This document shows, in pieces, positions 9,571-17,005 of a stretch of DNA of 64,000 nucleotides. This DNA comes from Alcaligenes ammonioxydans (GTDB lineage Bacteria; Pseudomonadota; Gammaproteobacteria; Burkholderiales; Burkholderiaceae_B): contig NZ_CP049362.1 of the NCBI RefSeq assembly GCF_019343455.1, forward strand, positions 372,001 through 436,000, written 5' to 3'. The translations under genes and the position numbers were made by a program. The first letter of the stretch is position 1; each line of letters begins with the position of its first letter. A model generated the notes under the pieces. It worked only from the letters and a program-made list of their open reading frames with translations, had not been told where the DNA came from and did no database searches.

Positions 9571-10314
9571 CTACTTTTCGCTGCGGTTCTGGCGCATTTG
9601 CCCCAGGATGTGCAAGGCCTCCTCGCCTTCCAGCAGTTGGGAAAACAGTTTGCGTTCCCGCTCCAGCACGTCCAGCAAAATCTCGCGCTGGGGCTCGCGC
9701 AACAAGCGTTTGCTGGTGCGCAAGGCAATGGGCGGCTGCTCGGCCAGTGCATGGGCGCAGGCACGGGCAGCTTCCAGGCTGTTGCCGTGGTCGGTCAGCT
9801 CGGTGAGCAGGCCGTCTTGCAGGGCCTGCTCGGCACTGAAGCCTTGCGATAGCAGCAGCCATTCATTGGCACGGCGCTGTCCTACGTATTGGGCCAGCAG
9901 GTGGCTGGACGCCCCTTCCGGGCATAGTCCCAGGGCGGTAAACGGCATGCGCAAGCGAGCGTCGCGGGCCGCATAGACAAAGTCCGCGTGCAGCAGCAAG
10001 GTGACCCCAATGCCCACGGCATGACCTTCCACGGCCACAATCAGAGGAATATCGGCCTTGACCAGACTGCGCAAGAAGGTGATCGGCGGCGGCTCGGTGG
10101 TGTTGCGTACCGTGGCCAGATCGGAAATGTCGTTGCCCGCGCAGAAATGTTCGCCCGCGCCGGTCAGAATCAGGGCGCGATATTGTCGGTTCTGATCGGC
10201 CTGGTCGATGATCTCGGCCAGCTCTTCGTACATGGGGCCGGTCAGGGCATTGCGTCGCTCCGGTCGGTCCAGAATGACTTCCAGCCAAGGACCGGCGTCA
10301 TGAGTGCGTATCAT
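9571..10314 (-). CDS. enoyl-CoA hydratase/isomerase family protein
   Basis: Crotonase-fold enzyme of 247 residues, likely acting on an acyl-CoA double bond in the cytoplasm. The oxyanion-hole motifs are visible: DRPERRNALTGPMYEEL near the start, EHFCAGNDISDL (about 60-70) and EGHAVGIGVTLLLHADFVYA (about 100-120). Start ATG 10314 has AGGAG 8 bases upstream; the longer frame to 10422 has no such site. The gene is 13 bases downstream of the nitronate monooxygenase-like gene, so the two are co-transcribed. The substrate cannot be told from sequence. Confidence 0.88.
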   Translation of the reverse strand: MIRTHDAGPWLEVILDRPERRNALTGPMYEELAEIIDQADQNRQYRALILTGAGEHFCAGNDISDLATVRNTTEPPPITFLRSLVKADIPLIVAVEGHAVGIGVTLLLHADFVYAARDARLRMPFTALGLCPEGASSHLLAQYVGQRRANEWLLLSQGFSAEQALQDGLLTELTDHGNSLEAARACAHALAEQPPIALRTSKRLLREPQREILLDVLERERKLFSQLLEGEEALHILGQMRQNRSEK

Positions 10315-10327
10315 GGCGTGCTCCTGT

Positions 10328-11299
10328 TCAGGCGAAGGGGGAGGCCAGCAGCGCAGCCTTGGCCTGCTGATATTCGCGATGCAAACGGGCCACAATCTGG
10401 GCAGTCGACTCGACCGAATCAATGCCGCCGATGCCTTGGCCGGCTCCCCAGATATCGCGCCAGGCCTTGCTCATGCCCGAGCCAAAGGCGGTATCGGCCA
10501 CTTTCTCGGCATCGAGCTTGTCCGGGTCCAGCCCAGCCGCCCGGATGCTGTCCTTCAGGTAGTTGCCCGGGATGCCGGTAAACAGCGGGGTGTAGACGAT
10601 ATCGGCGGCGCGGCCTTTGACGATCATGTTCTTGTAGTCGTCCGAGGCATTGGCTTCGGTGCTGGCAATAAAGCGCGTGCCAATGTAGGCCAGGTCGGCA
10701 CCCATGGCCTGGGCGGCCAGAATATCGCTGCCCCGGCTCATGGCGCCGGACAGCGCAATCGGACCGTCAAAAATCTGCCGGATCTCGTTGACCAGTACAA
10801 AAGGGCTCAGGGTGCCGGCATGGCCGCCTGCGCCCGCCGCCACCACAATCAGACCGTCCACCCCGGCCTCCAACGCTTTCTCGGCGTGACGCAAGGTGGT
10901 CACGTCATGAAAAACCTTCCCTCCCCAGGCATGTACGTGCGGCACGATCTCCTGCGGGGCGCGCAAGCTGGTGATGACCAAGGGCACTTTGTGGTCGGCG
11001 CATACCCTCAGATCCTGCTCCAGCCGGTCATTGGATTGATGAATGATGTGATTGATGGCGTAGGGGGCAATGCGGCGCTCGGGATGGCGCTCGCGCAGCT
11101 CGGCCAGGGTGTCCTCGATTTCGTTCAGCCAGTCCTTGAGCTTTTCCTGGGGACGGGCATTGAGGGCCGGCACGGAACCAATGATGCCGCTGGCGCATTG
11201 AGCAATCACCAGGGCGGGGTTCGAGACGATGAACATGGGCGCTGCCATCACAGGCAGGGTCATAGATTGATAAAGCTGCTGCGTTAATGCCGAAGGCAT
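10328..11299 (-). CDS. nitronate monooxygenase / 2-nitropropane dioxygenase family FMN oxidoreductase
   Basis: TIM-barrel flavoprotein of the NPD family (323 residues), expected to bind FMN and oxidise nitronates or act as an NAD(P)H-dependent flavin oxidoreductase. Visible motifs: PVMAAPMFIVSNP at the start, the VVAAGAGGHAG FMN and active-site loop, GPIALSGAMSRGSDILAAQAMGADLAYIGT (shown here in part by GAMSRG and QAMGADLAYIGT) and a KGRAADIVYTPLFTG segment. A GGAG site lies 9 bases before the ATG. It is followed closely by an enoyl-CoA hydratase and faces a CoA-transferase gene across a 245-base divergent region, suggesting a role in acyl or nitro-acid catabolism. Confidence 0.85.
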   Translation of the reverse strand: MPSALTQQLYQSMTLPVMAAPMFIVSNPALVIAQCASGIIGSVPALNARPQEKLKDWLNEIEDTLAELRERHPERRIAPYAINHIIHQSNDRLEQDLRVCADHKVPLVITSLRAPQEIVPHVHAWGGKVFHDVTTLRHAEKALEAGVDGLIVVAAGAGGHAGTLSPFVLVNEIRQIFDGPIALSGAMSRGSDILAAQAMGADLAYIGTRFIASTEANASDDYKNMIVKGRAADIVYTPLFTGIPGNYLKDSIRAAGLDPDKLDAEKVADTAFGSGMSKAWRDIWGAGQGIGGIDSVESTAQIVARLHREYQQAKAALLASPFA

Positions 11300-11544
11300 A
11301 AGGTCGGTCTCCTATTATCGAATGATGTGCCCCGCCTCTTGATGGGGTGGGGTCCTGCAAGGAAGATCTGCCGCTGATAATCTATCGTCACCTATTCTAG
11401 GATGCTTTATCGTAGCCGGACGTGGTGCGCTGCACAAATGTCCTCCGGCTCGAAAATGACCATTGTTTGAGCACTTTTTCTGTCCGTAGACCGGACTAAG
11501 AAGACCTGGTGCACAATAAGCAACTTGAAGGATTTTTGTCTGCT

Positions 11545-12777
11545 ATGACCACGACTGAACGAAAAGCGCCTTTGGCCGGATTGCGTGTTCTGGACTTGAC
11601 GCGCGTGCTGGCAGGTCCCTGGTGTACCCAAAATCTGGCCGATTTAGGTGCAGAGGTCATCAAGGTTGAACGCCCCGGTACCGGGGATGACACCCGGGGC
11701 TGGGGGCCTCCCTATCTAAAGGGTGGTCACAGGTCGGACACAGAGGACGCGGCCTATTTTGGAGCGGCCAATCGCAATAAAGAGTCTATCGTGCTGGATA
11801 TTGGCACTGCACAAGGTGCGGATCTGGTGCGCCAGTTGGTCAGACGCTGCGATATTCTGGTGGAAAACTTCAAGGTGGGTGGCCTGAAGAAGTACGGTCT
11901 GGACTACGAAAGCCTGCAAGCCATCAACCCGGCCCTGATTTATTGTTCGATTACCGGCTTTGGGCAGACCGGCCCCTATGCAAGCCGCCCGGGATATGAC
12001 TTCATGATCCAGGGGCTGGGTGGTTTGATGTCCCTGACCGGAGAGCCAAGGGGGGAGCCGCAAAAAGCGGGGGTGGCGGTGGCCGATGTCATGACGGGCA
12101 TGTACGCCACGGTAGCCGTTCTGGCGGCTGTGGTGGAGCGTCATCGCAGCGGCCTGGGGCAGCACCTGGATATTGCCTTGCTGGATTGTCAGGTGGCCAT
12201 GATGGCCAACCAGAATATGAATTACTTATGTACCGGACAGGCCCCGCAGCGGCCCGGCAATGCCCATCAGAATCTGGTGCCCTATCAGGTCTTTGAGGCC
12301 AGTGACGGGCACTTGATTGTGGCGGTGGGCAATGACGCCCAGTTTCGCAGCTTTGCGCAGGAGCTGGGGCATCCCGAATGGGCCGATGATCCCCGTTTTT
12401 CGCGCAATGCCGGGCGGGTCATGCACAGGGATGAACTGGTGCCCATGTTGGCGCAGGTCATGCTGAGCCGGACGCGCGATAGCTGGTTGCAGGCGCTGGA
12501 AGCCGTGGGTATTCCCGCCGGGCCCATCAATACGATGGAGCAGGTGTATCAGGACCCACAGGTGTTGGCGCGTGGTTTGCGCCTGGACTTGCCGACCGGG
12601 CAGGGGGGCAGTGTACCTTCGGTGGCCAGCCCCTTGCGTTTGTCAGTCACGCCGGTGCAGTACCGCAGTGCGCCGCCACGCCTGGGCGAACATACCCGCG
12701 AGGTCCTGGCGCGTGTGTTGGAGCTTACGCCCGACAAGGTCGAGGCCCTGGTGACCGGCTCGGCTGAGCAGGCTTAA
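11545..12777 (+). CDS. CaiB/BaiF family (family III) CoA-transferase
   Basis: Transfers CoA between carboxylic acids. 410 residues from ATG 11545. The N-terminal signature LAGLRVLDLTRVLAGPWCTQ is followed by LADLGAEVIKVERPGTGDDTR, and the catalytic Asp is expected in the DVMTGMYATVAVLAAV helix (about 180). IPAGPINTMEQVYQDPQV near the C-terminus is typical of the family. An upstream GTG at 11509 is possible; the ATG puts the conserved LRVLDLTRVLAGPW at the usual distance. Thirty-one bases downstream begins a 3-hydroxyacyl-CoA dehydrogenase, so they probably form one operon. The acid substrate is unknown. Confidence 0.9.
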   Translation: MTTTERKAPLAGLRVLDLTRVLAGPWCTQNLADLGAEVIKVERPGTGDDTRGWGPPYLKGGHRSDTEDAAYFGAANRNKESIVLDIGTAQGADLVRQLVRRCDILVENFKVGGLKKYGLDYESLQAINPALIYCSITGFGQTGPYASRPGYDFMIQGLGGLMSLTGEPRGEPQKAGVAVADVMTGMYATVAVLAAVVERHRSGLGQHLDIALLDCQVAMMANQNMNYLCTGQAPQRPGNAHQNLVPYQVFEASDGHLIVAVGNDAQFRSFAQELGHPEWADDPRFSRNAGRVMHRDELVPMLAQVMLSRTRDSWLQALEAVGIPAGPINTMEQVYQDPQVLARGLRLDLPTGQGGSVPSVASPLRLSVTPVQYRSAPPRLGEHTREVLARVLELTPDKVEALVTGSAEQA

Positions 12778-12808
12778 TTTTTATTGCTTTTCGATCAGGT
12801 TGTGAATC

Positions 12809-14344
12809 ATGAAACAGATACAAACCATCGCTATTGTTGGCGCAGGTGCCATGGGACGGGGCATTGCTCAGATTGCCGCCCAGGCTGGCAAGCAGGTCCT
12901 GCTCTATGACCTGAATGCGGACTCGCTCAAGGCCGCTTTGGCCGATGTGCATGCCGTCTGGAGCCGTTTGCAGGAGAAAGGTCGCATGACGGCTGAGCAG
13001 GTGCAGTCGGCCACAGCATGTTTGCAGACGGCCAGCGATTTGCAAGGCCTGGCCTCTGCCGATCTGGTCGTTGAGGCCATCGTGGAGCGTCTCGATGTCA
13101 AGCAGGGCTTGTTGCAGCAATTGGAAGAGATTGTCTCGGCCGATTGCGTGCTGGCCTCCAATACCTCCTCGCTGTCCATTACCGCGATTGCGCAAGCCTG
13201 CCGCCACCCTGAGCGTGTGGCGGGCTACCATTTCTTTAACCCTGTTCCCTTGATGAAAGTGGTTGAAGTCATTGATGGTTTGCGCACCTCTCCTGACGTG
13301 GGCGATGCTCTGATGCAGGTGTCGCGCGAGATGGGCCATACGCCTGTACGCGCCAAGGATATGCCCGGCTTTATCGTCAACCACGCTGGTCGCGGCATGA
13401 ACATCGAGGGTTTGAAGATTGCCCAGGAGTGCGTCGCGCCTTTCTACCAGATTGACGTCATCATGCGCGAGCAGGCTGGTTTCCGCATGGGGCCTTTTGA
13501 ACTGCTGGATCTGACCGCGCTGGATGTGTCGCACCCGGTGATGGAGTCCATCTATCGCCAGTTCTACGACGAGCCGCGCTTTCGTCCTTCGCCCATTACA
13601 GCGGTGCGTCACGCCGGCAAGCTGTTCGGCCGCAAAAATGGCGAAGGTTTTTACAAGTATGAGGATGGCAAGAAGCAGGTTCCGCAAGAGCCTGCCGTGC
13701 CTGTCGTGACCTCTTTCGCGCCCGTGTGGGTCTCACCCTACCACGAACAAGGCCAGGCTCGTGCGCTGCAATTGCTCAATGAGTTGGGTATGACGGTAGT
13801 CGATGGCGATCAGCCTCCTGCCGATGCCTTGATCTTGCTGACTCCTTACGGTGAGGATGTGGCCAGCCTGGTGTCCCTGCATGGCCTGGACCCGGCCCGC
13901 AGCGTGGCGCTGGATACCTTGTTCGGTCTGGAAAAAGGCCGTCGACGTGTGTTGATGTGCTCGGCGGCGACAACGCCAGAGTGGCGTGATCAGGCCTGGG
14001 CCATGCTGGCCAGCGATGGGACTGCCGTTAGTGTGATTGAGGACTCGGCTGGCTTTGTGGCGCAGCGTCTGGTGGCCACCATTGTGAATATTGCCAGTGA
14101 TATTGCTCAGCAGCAGATTGCCACCCCGTCGGATATCGATGCCGCAGTACGCCTGGGTTTGGGTTATCCGCACAATGGCCCATTGTCCATGGGGGACGCC
14201 GTCGGTTCGCGCGATCTGCTCGATGTGCTCAATACCCTTCAGGCCGTGACCGGTGATATGCGCTACCGCGCCAGCCCCTGGCTGCAACGGCGTGTGCAAT
14301 TGGGCTTGTCCTTGACGGCATTGCCTTTGTGCAAGGCGCAGTAA
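12809..14344 (+). CDS. 3-hydroxyacyl-CoA dehydrogenase (PaaH/PaaC-like, long form)
   Basis: NAD-dependent oxidation of 3-hydroxyacyl-CoA. 511 residues: an N-terminal Rossmann domain with IAIVGAGAMGRGIAQIAA, catalytic regions SNTSSLSI and GYHFFNPVPLMKVVEV, then two C-terminal dimerisation-type domains (GFIVNHAGRGMNIEGL at about 188; GFVAQRLVATIVNIASDIA and LGLGYPHNGPLSMGDAVG near 420-460). The doubled C-terminus is typical of the phenylacetate-pathway type, but the usual paa neighbours are missing, so the pathway stays open. A long perfect terminator follows. Confidence 0.88.
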   Translation: MKQIQTIAIVGAGAMGRGIAQIAAQAGKQVLLYDLNADSLKAALADVHAVWSRLQEKGRMTAEQVQSATACLQTASDLQGLASADLVVEAIVERLDVKQGLLQQLEEIVSADCVLASNTSSLSITAIAQACRHPERVAGYHFFNPVPLMKVVEVIDGLRTSPDVGDALMQVSREMGHTPVRAKDMPGFIVNHAGRGMNIEGLKIAQECVAPFYQIDVIMREQAGFRMGPFELLDLTALDVSHPVMESIYRQFYDEPRFRPSPITAVRHAGKLFGRKNGEGFYKYEDGKKQVPQEPAVPVVTSFAPVWVSPYHEQGQARALQLLNELGMTVVDGDQPPADALILLTPYGEDVASLVSLHGLDPARSVALDTLFGLEKGRRRVLMCSAATTPEWRDQAWAMLASDGTAVSVIEDSAGFVAQRLVATIVNIASDIAQQQIATPSDIDAAVRLGLGYPHNGPLSMGDAVGSRDLLDVLNTLQAVTGDMRYRASPWLQRRVQLGLSLTALPLCKAQ

Positions 14345-14428
14345 AGCGGAGCTGGCGCGATGGTCAGACTGCGCTGCCTGCTCGTTGGCAGGTTTGATCC
14401 GGTCTGACCCATAGCTTGCGCTTGCTAA

Positions 14429-14466
14429 AGCCTGAATCCGCATGATCGCCGGATTCAGGCTTTTTT
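14429..14466 (+). terminator. terminator of the CoA-transferase/dehydrogenase operon
   Basis: Stem AAGCCTGAATCCG / CGGATTCAGGCTT (13 bp) with a 9-base loop and TTTTTT after it. Confidence 0.85.
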
Positions 14467-14530
14467 ATACACGCCACTTTTGTGTCGACTGCCTCCGTGC
14501 CGGTCAGCAGTACGATAGCCAGCGCAAAGA

Positions 14531-14561
14531 AAAAGCCCGATGAATATTCATCGGGCTTTTT
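14531..14561. terminator. bidirectional terminator, perfect palindrome
   Basis: AAAAGCCCGATGAA / TTCATCGGGCTTTT around a central TAT, with T runs readable in both directions. It separates the convergent dehydrogenase and cytochrome genes. Confidence 0.85.
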
Positions 14562-14601
14562 ATGCAGAGGCACTGTGCGATGACAGGGCCTTGGCGCAGT
14601 C

Positions 14602-15495
14602 TTATTTGGCCGCGTTGACCATGTGCTGGATGGCTGCACGAAGTTCTTCGTCAGAGGCTTGCGAACCACCGCGTGGGGGCATGGCGCCCACACCGTGAAT
14701 AGCCTTTTGAAGCATCGTGTCCATACCGGTTTCGATATAAGGTTTCCAGGCGGCCTGATCACCAAACTTGGGCGCACCGGCTACACCGGCCGCGTGACAG
14801 GCGAAACAAATGGTGTCGTACAGCTTGATGCCAGCAGGGTCGACCTTGCTATCGTCAGCGGCAGCGACTTGGCTGGCCTCAGGGGCAGCGGCAGCAGCAG
14901 GAGCCTGGGCAGGCTTGCTGTCCTCGGCCGCTGCCGCTTCAGGCTTGGCATCGGCCTTCTCGCCTTCTGGAGCAGGGGCTTCGGGTTCTTTAAAGTCGGC
15001 GCCGGCAGCGTTGGCCATGTAGACAACGGCACGAGCCACTTCTACGTCATCCAGCGAGGGGTTGCCGCCTTTGGCGGGCATGCCGCGAATACCATGAATG
15101 GCATTTTTGACCAGTTCGTCCTGACCCAGCTTGAGCAACTCGCCCCAAGCACCCTTGTCGCCAAACTTGGGCGCGCCGGCTACACCGGCACCGTGACAGG
15201 CAGTACAGGTGGTTTCGTATACTTGCTGACCGGTTTTCAGTTCTTTGACTGCGTTGGCGTCCACCAGCTTGAAACCGGCCACAGGCTGGATACGTGCGGC
15301 AATGGCCTCTGGAGACAGGGCGGCCGAACCAGCGCCTGTGCTCATGGTGGAGGTGACCAGACTGACCAGCATGACAATAATCGCGATGGGCACCAAGAAA
15401 GCCAGAGCCACGGTCACAAGCAATTGTTTAGGGGTTTTGATCATGGCTGAGTGACCCTCGTTGTGTTCTTCGGGTTTTTGTTCCGTGTTGCTCAT
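14602..15495 (-). CDS. membrane-anchored two-haem cytochrome c (c5/c555-like domains)
   Basis: Periplasmic electron carrier tethered by an N-terminal membrane helix (about residues 23-49, LLVTVALAFLVPIAIIVMLV). Two similar cytochrome c domains follow: haem site CTACH near 96 with its MPAKGG methionine loop, and CFACH near 232 with AMPPRGG. Both keep AGVAGAPKFGD, so the domains arose by internal duplication. They are joined by an Ala/Pro/Glu-rich, low-complexity linker of about 60 residues. An AGGA precedes the ATG. It probably feeds a terminal oxidase or another periplasmic acceptor; the partner is not encoded here. Confidence 0.88.
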   Translation of the reverse strand: MSNTEQKPEEHNEGHSAMIKTPKQLLVTVALAFLVPIAIIVMLVSLVTSTMSTGAGSAALSPEAIAARIQPVAGFKLVDANAVKELKTGQQVYETTCTACHGAGVAGAPKFGDKGAWGELLKLGQDELVKNAIHGIRGMPAKGGNPSLDDVEVARAVVYMANAAGADFKEPEAPAPEGEKADAKPEAAAAEDSKPAQAPAAAAAPEASQVAAADDSKVDPAGIKLYDTICFACHAAGVAGAPKFGDQAAWKPYIETGMDTMLQKAIHGVGAMPPRGGSQASDEELRAAIQHMVNAAK

Positions 15496-15700
15496 TATCG
15501 GATCCTGCGAGTTCGTACAAGAAATGACGGGAGGGCCTTATACAGGCCACCAATAAAGGCTTGCGCCTACCTAAGGGGTGTGCGCAAGGACGTGTCTAGC
15601 AAGCCACCGACCCAGATCGCGCAACCATGGATTATAGCGGACTGTATCGCTCTTGTATCCGACTCTTGATCTGGCATACATATAATTGCCGTATAGATAC

Positions 15701-15729
15701 TGAAAAAAAGTTCAAAGTCGCGCTACAAT
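15701..15729 (+). promoter_or_regulatory. promoter of tRNA-Arg
   Basis: TACAAT at 15724-15729, about 7 bases before the expected start at 15736, with a weak TGAAAA -35 at 15701-15706 (spacer 17). Confidence 0.45.
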
Positions 15730-15739
15730 AGCGAGCTTG

Positions 15740-15814
15740 GCGTCCGTAGTTCAATGGATAGAATTAGGGTTTCCGAAGCCCTCGATACAGGTTCGATTCC
15801 TGTCGGACGCGCCA
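15740..15814 (+). tRNA. tRNA-Arg (anticodon CCG)
   Basis: 75 nt including an encoded CCA end. Acceptor GCGTCCG pairs with CGGACGC (15804-15810), discriminator G. D arm GTTC/GAAT; anticodon stem AGGGT/GCCCT with loop TTCCGAA, giving anticodon CCG (reads CGG); T arm ACAGG-TTCGATT-CCTGT. A terminator with seven Ts follows at 15893. Confidence 0.96.
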
Positions 15815-15892
15815 GAATTCCTTGTTGATGCGGCTCTTTACGGGCTTGCTTCCTGCCTGTCGGGGTGTTTTCCTCGTCTGAGCGTGACTGTA

Positions 15893-15918
15893 AAAAGCAG
15901 CCTGTGGCTGCTTTTTTT
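15893..15918 (+). terminator. terminator of tRNA-Arg
   Basis: Perfect stem AAAAGCAGCC / GGCTGCTTTT with a TGT loop and a run of seven Ts. Confidence 0.85.
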
Positions 15919-15977
15919 GCGTCTGTTGCTTGCGCCTCTGTGGCGCTCGACATGAATAGCTGGAAGTGGCCTAAGGT

Positions 15978-15991
15978 TTGATATCAATCAT
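15978..15991. promoter_or_regulatory. FNR/ANR-type box candidate
   Basis: TTGATATCAATCAT matches the FNR consensus TTGAT-N4-ATCAA in 9 of 10 fixed positions. A TAGAAT -10-like element follows at 16008-16013. The spacing (box centre about 35 bases before the predicted start) is not the classic 41.5, so oxygen control is only a possibility. The nearest downstream transcript would be the structured region at 16014-16207. Confidence 0.45.
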
Positions 15992-16013
15992 TTGATCTAG
16001 GACAAAATAGAAT

Positions 16014-16210
16014 TGCTCCTTGTGTTTGGAGCGCGGATGGTATCCCTGGCTTTCAAGGAGCACCGATTGTCCGGGCAAGAAGCAGGGCCGTGATCTGAAC
16101 GGGCAGGGGCATAGCCCGGACATCGGTTCGGTTAACCAGGGTCTCGATAAAGCGACCTGTCCGTGCAGCGTTTTTAAGACATAAAGGGGCCGTAGCCCCT
16201 TTGTGTCTTT
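16014..16210 (+). ncRNA. candidate structured small RNA
   Basis: No protein gene is supported between tRNA-Arg and the methyltransferase. The plus strand folds into strong hairpins: TGCTCCTTG / CAAGGAGCA (16014-16022 with 16054-16062), then TGTCCGGGC / GCCCGGACA (16068-16076 with 16114-16122, extended by CCGA/TCGG around one bulged T). Finally comes a 13-bp terminator-like hairpin (16178-16190 with 16195-16207) followed by a pyrimidine-rich stretch. A -10-like box and an FNR-like box lie just upstream. A 17-codon open frame at 16037 is present but unsupported. Confidence 0.4.
16178..16210. terminator. hairpin terminator between candidate RNA and methyltransferase gene
   Basis: 13-bp stem GACATAAAGGGGC / GCCCCTTTGTGTC with a CGTA loop. 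It may end the minus-strand methyltransferase transcript, the plus-strand candidate RNA, or both. Confidence 0.6.
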
Positions 16211-16228
16211 CCTGTGCTGCTTTCTTTC

Positions 16229-17005
16229 TTAAGCTAGTTCGGCGCAAATCACATAGTCATGACCATGACGCAGGCCACCCAGGGTGTGATTCAGGGCCAG
16301 GGCGCGCCGACGCAAGGCTTGAACATGCTCGGACAAGGCGACCGCCAGTGTGCGATCCTGCAGGCGACGCAAACGTCCGTCACACATATCCAATTGGCTG
16401 TGGATAAAGCTGTCTCCATAACGGATGGCAAAGCGCTGCGCATCCACACAGCGGTATCCCGCCTGTCGCAAATGGCGCAGCACCCAGTCCATCGGATACT
16501 CGCGATACGGGCGCTCACCGGCCAGTAGCAGGCAGGCATCGCGCAAGCGGCCGATCTCCACGATCAGCTTGCCGGCCGGATCGGTACTGCTGTAGGGCAC
16601 GTAAGGTTCCAGCCCAATGAGGTAGAGACGCTGGCCGGTCAGGGGTCGCAGGCGGCTGAACAGTTGATCCTGGGTGTAAGGGGCAAAGCCCTCAATGGCG
16701 CCCAGTAAATAGTCCGCCAGCACCGTGTCAAAGCGTTCACCTTGCAGGAACGACGGGTCGCTCCAGTTACCGACCAGCAGCCGGTCCTGGGGGCGCTTCT
16801 GATCCCCCAGTTCGCGTGTCACCTGCTCGGCCATGCTGGGCGAGGCGGTAATGGCCGTCCAGCGTGCCGTGTCCAGGGTCAGCAGCCAACGCAGCGAACC
16901 CTTGCCGGTGCCGGCATCCAGAAAGTCGCCCCAGGGACGCTCGCCCTGCATGTCGGCCACGATCTGGTAGAGCCGGCTACCCGTGTGGATGGCGGTCTTG
17001 CTCAA
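16229..17005 (-). CDS. class I SAM-dependent methyltransferase
   Basis: 258-residue Rossmann-fold methyltransferase. Motif I is FLDAGTGKGSLRW (about 28-40) and an acidic post-I/II stretch (RFDTVLADYLLGAIEGF) follows. The substrate is unknown. The start appears to be TTG at 17005, overlapping the receptor stop by 4 bases (TTGA), with GGTGGAG just upstream; no better in-frame ATG exists near. This implies translational coupling to the zinc-type TonB receptor and hence co-regulation by Zur. Methylation of a metallophore, a lipid or a protein linked to zinc uptake is possible but is inference only. Confidence 0.8.
   Translation of the reverse strand: MSKTAIHTGSRLYQIVADMQGERPWGDFLDAGTGKGSLRWLLTLDTARWTAITASPSMAEQVTRELGDQKRPQDRLLVGNWSDPSFLQGERFDTVLADYLLGAIEGFAPYTQDQLFSRLRPLTGQRLYLIGLEPYVPYSSTDPAGKLIVEIGRLRDACLLLAGERPYREYPMDWVLRHLRQAGYRCVDAQRFAIRYGDSFIHSQLDMCDGRLRRLQDRTLAVALSEHVQALRRRALALNHTLGGLRHGHDYVICAELA

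Noticed and set aside
16068..16090. Resemblance to the SRP RNA core (GTCCGG..AAGAAGCAG)
   Set aside because: The conserved GGAAGGAAGCAGC core and closing stem of 4.5S RNA are not present.
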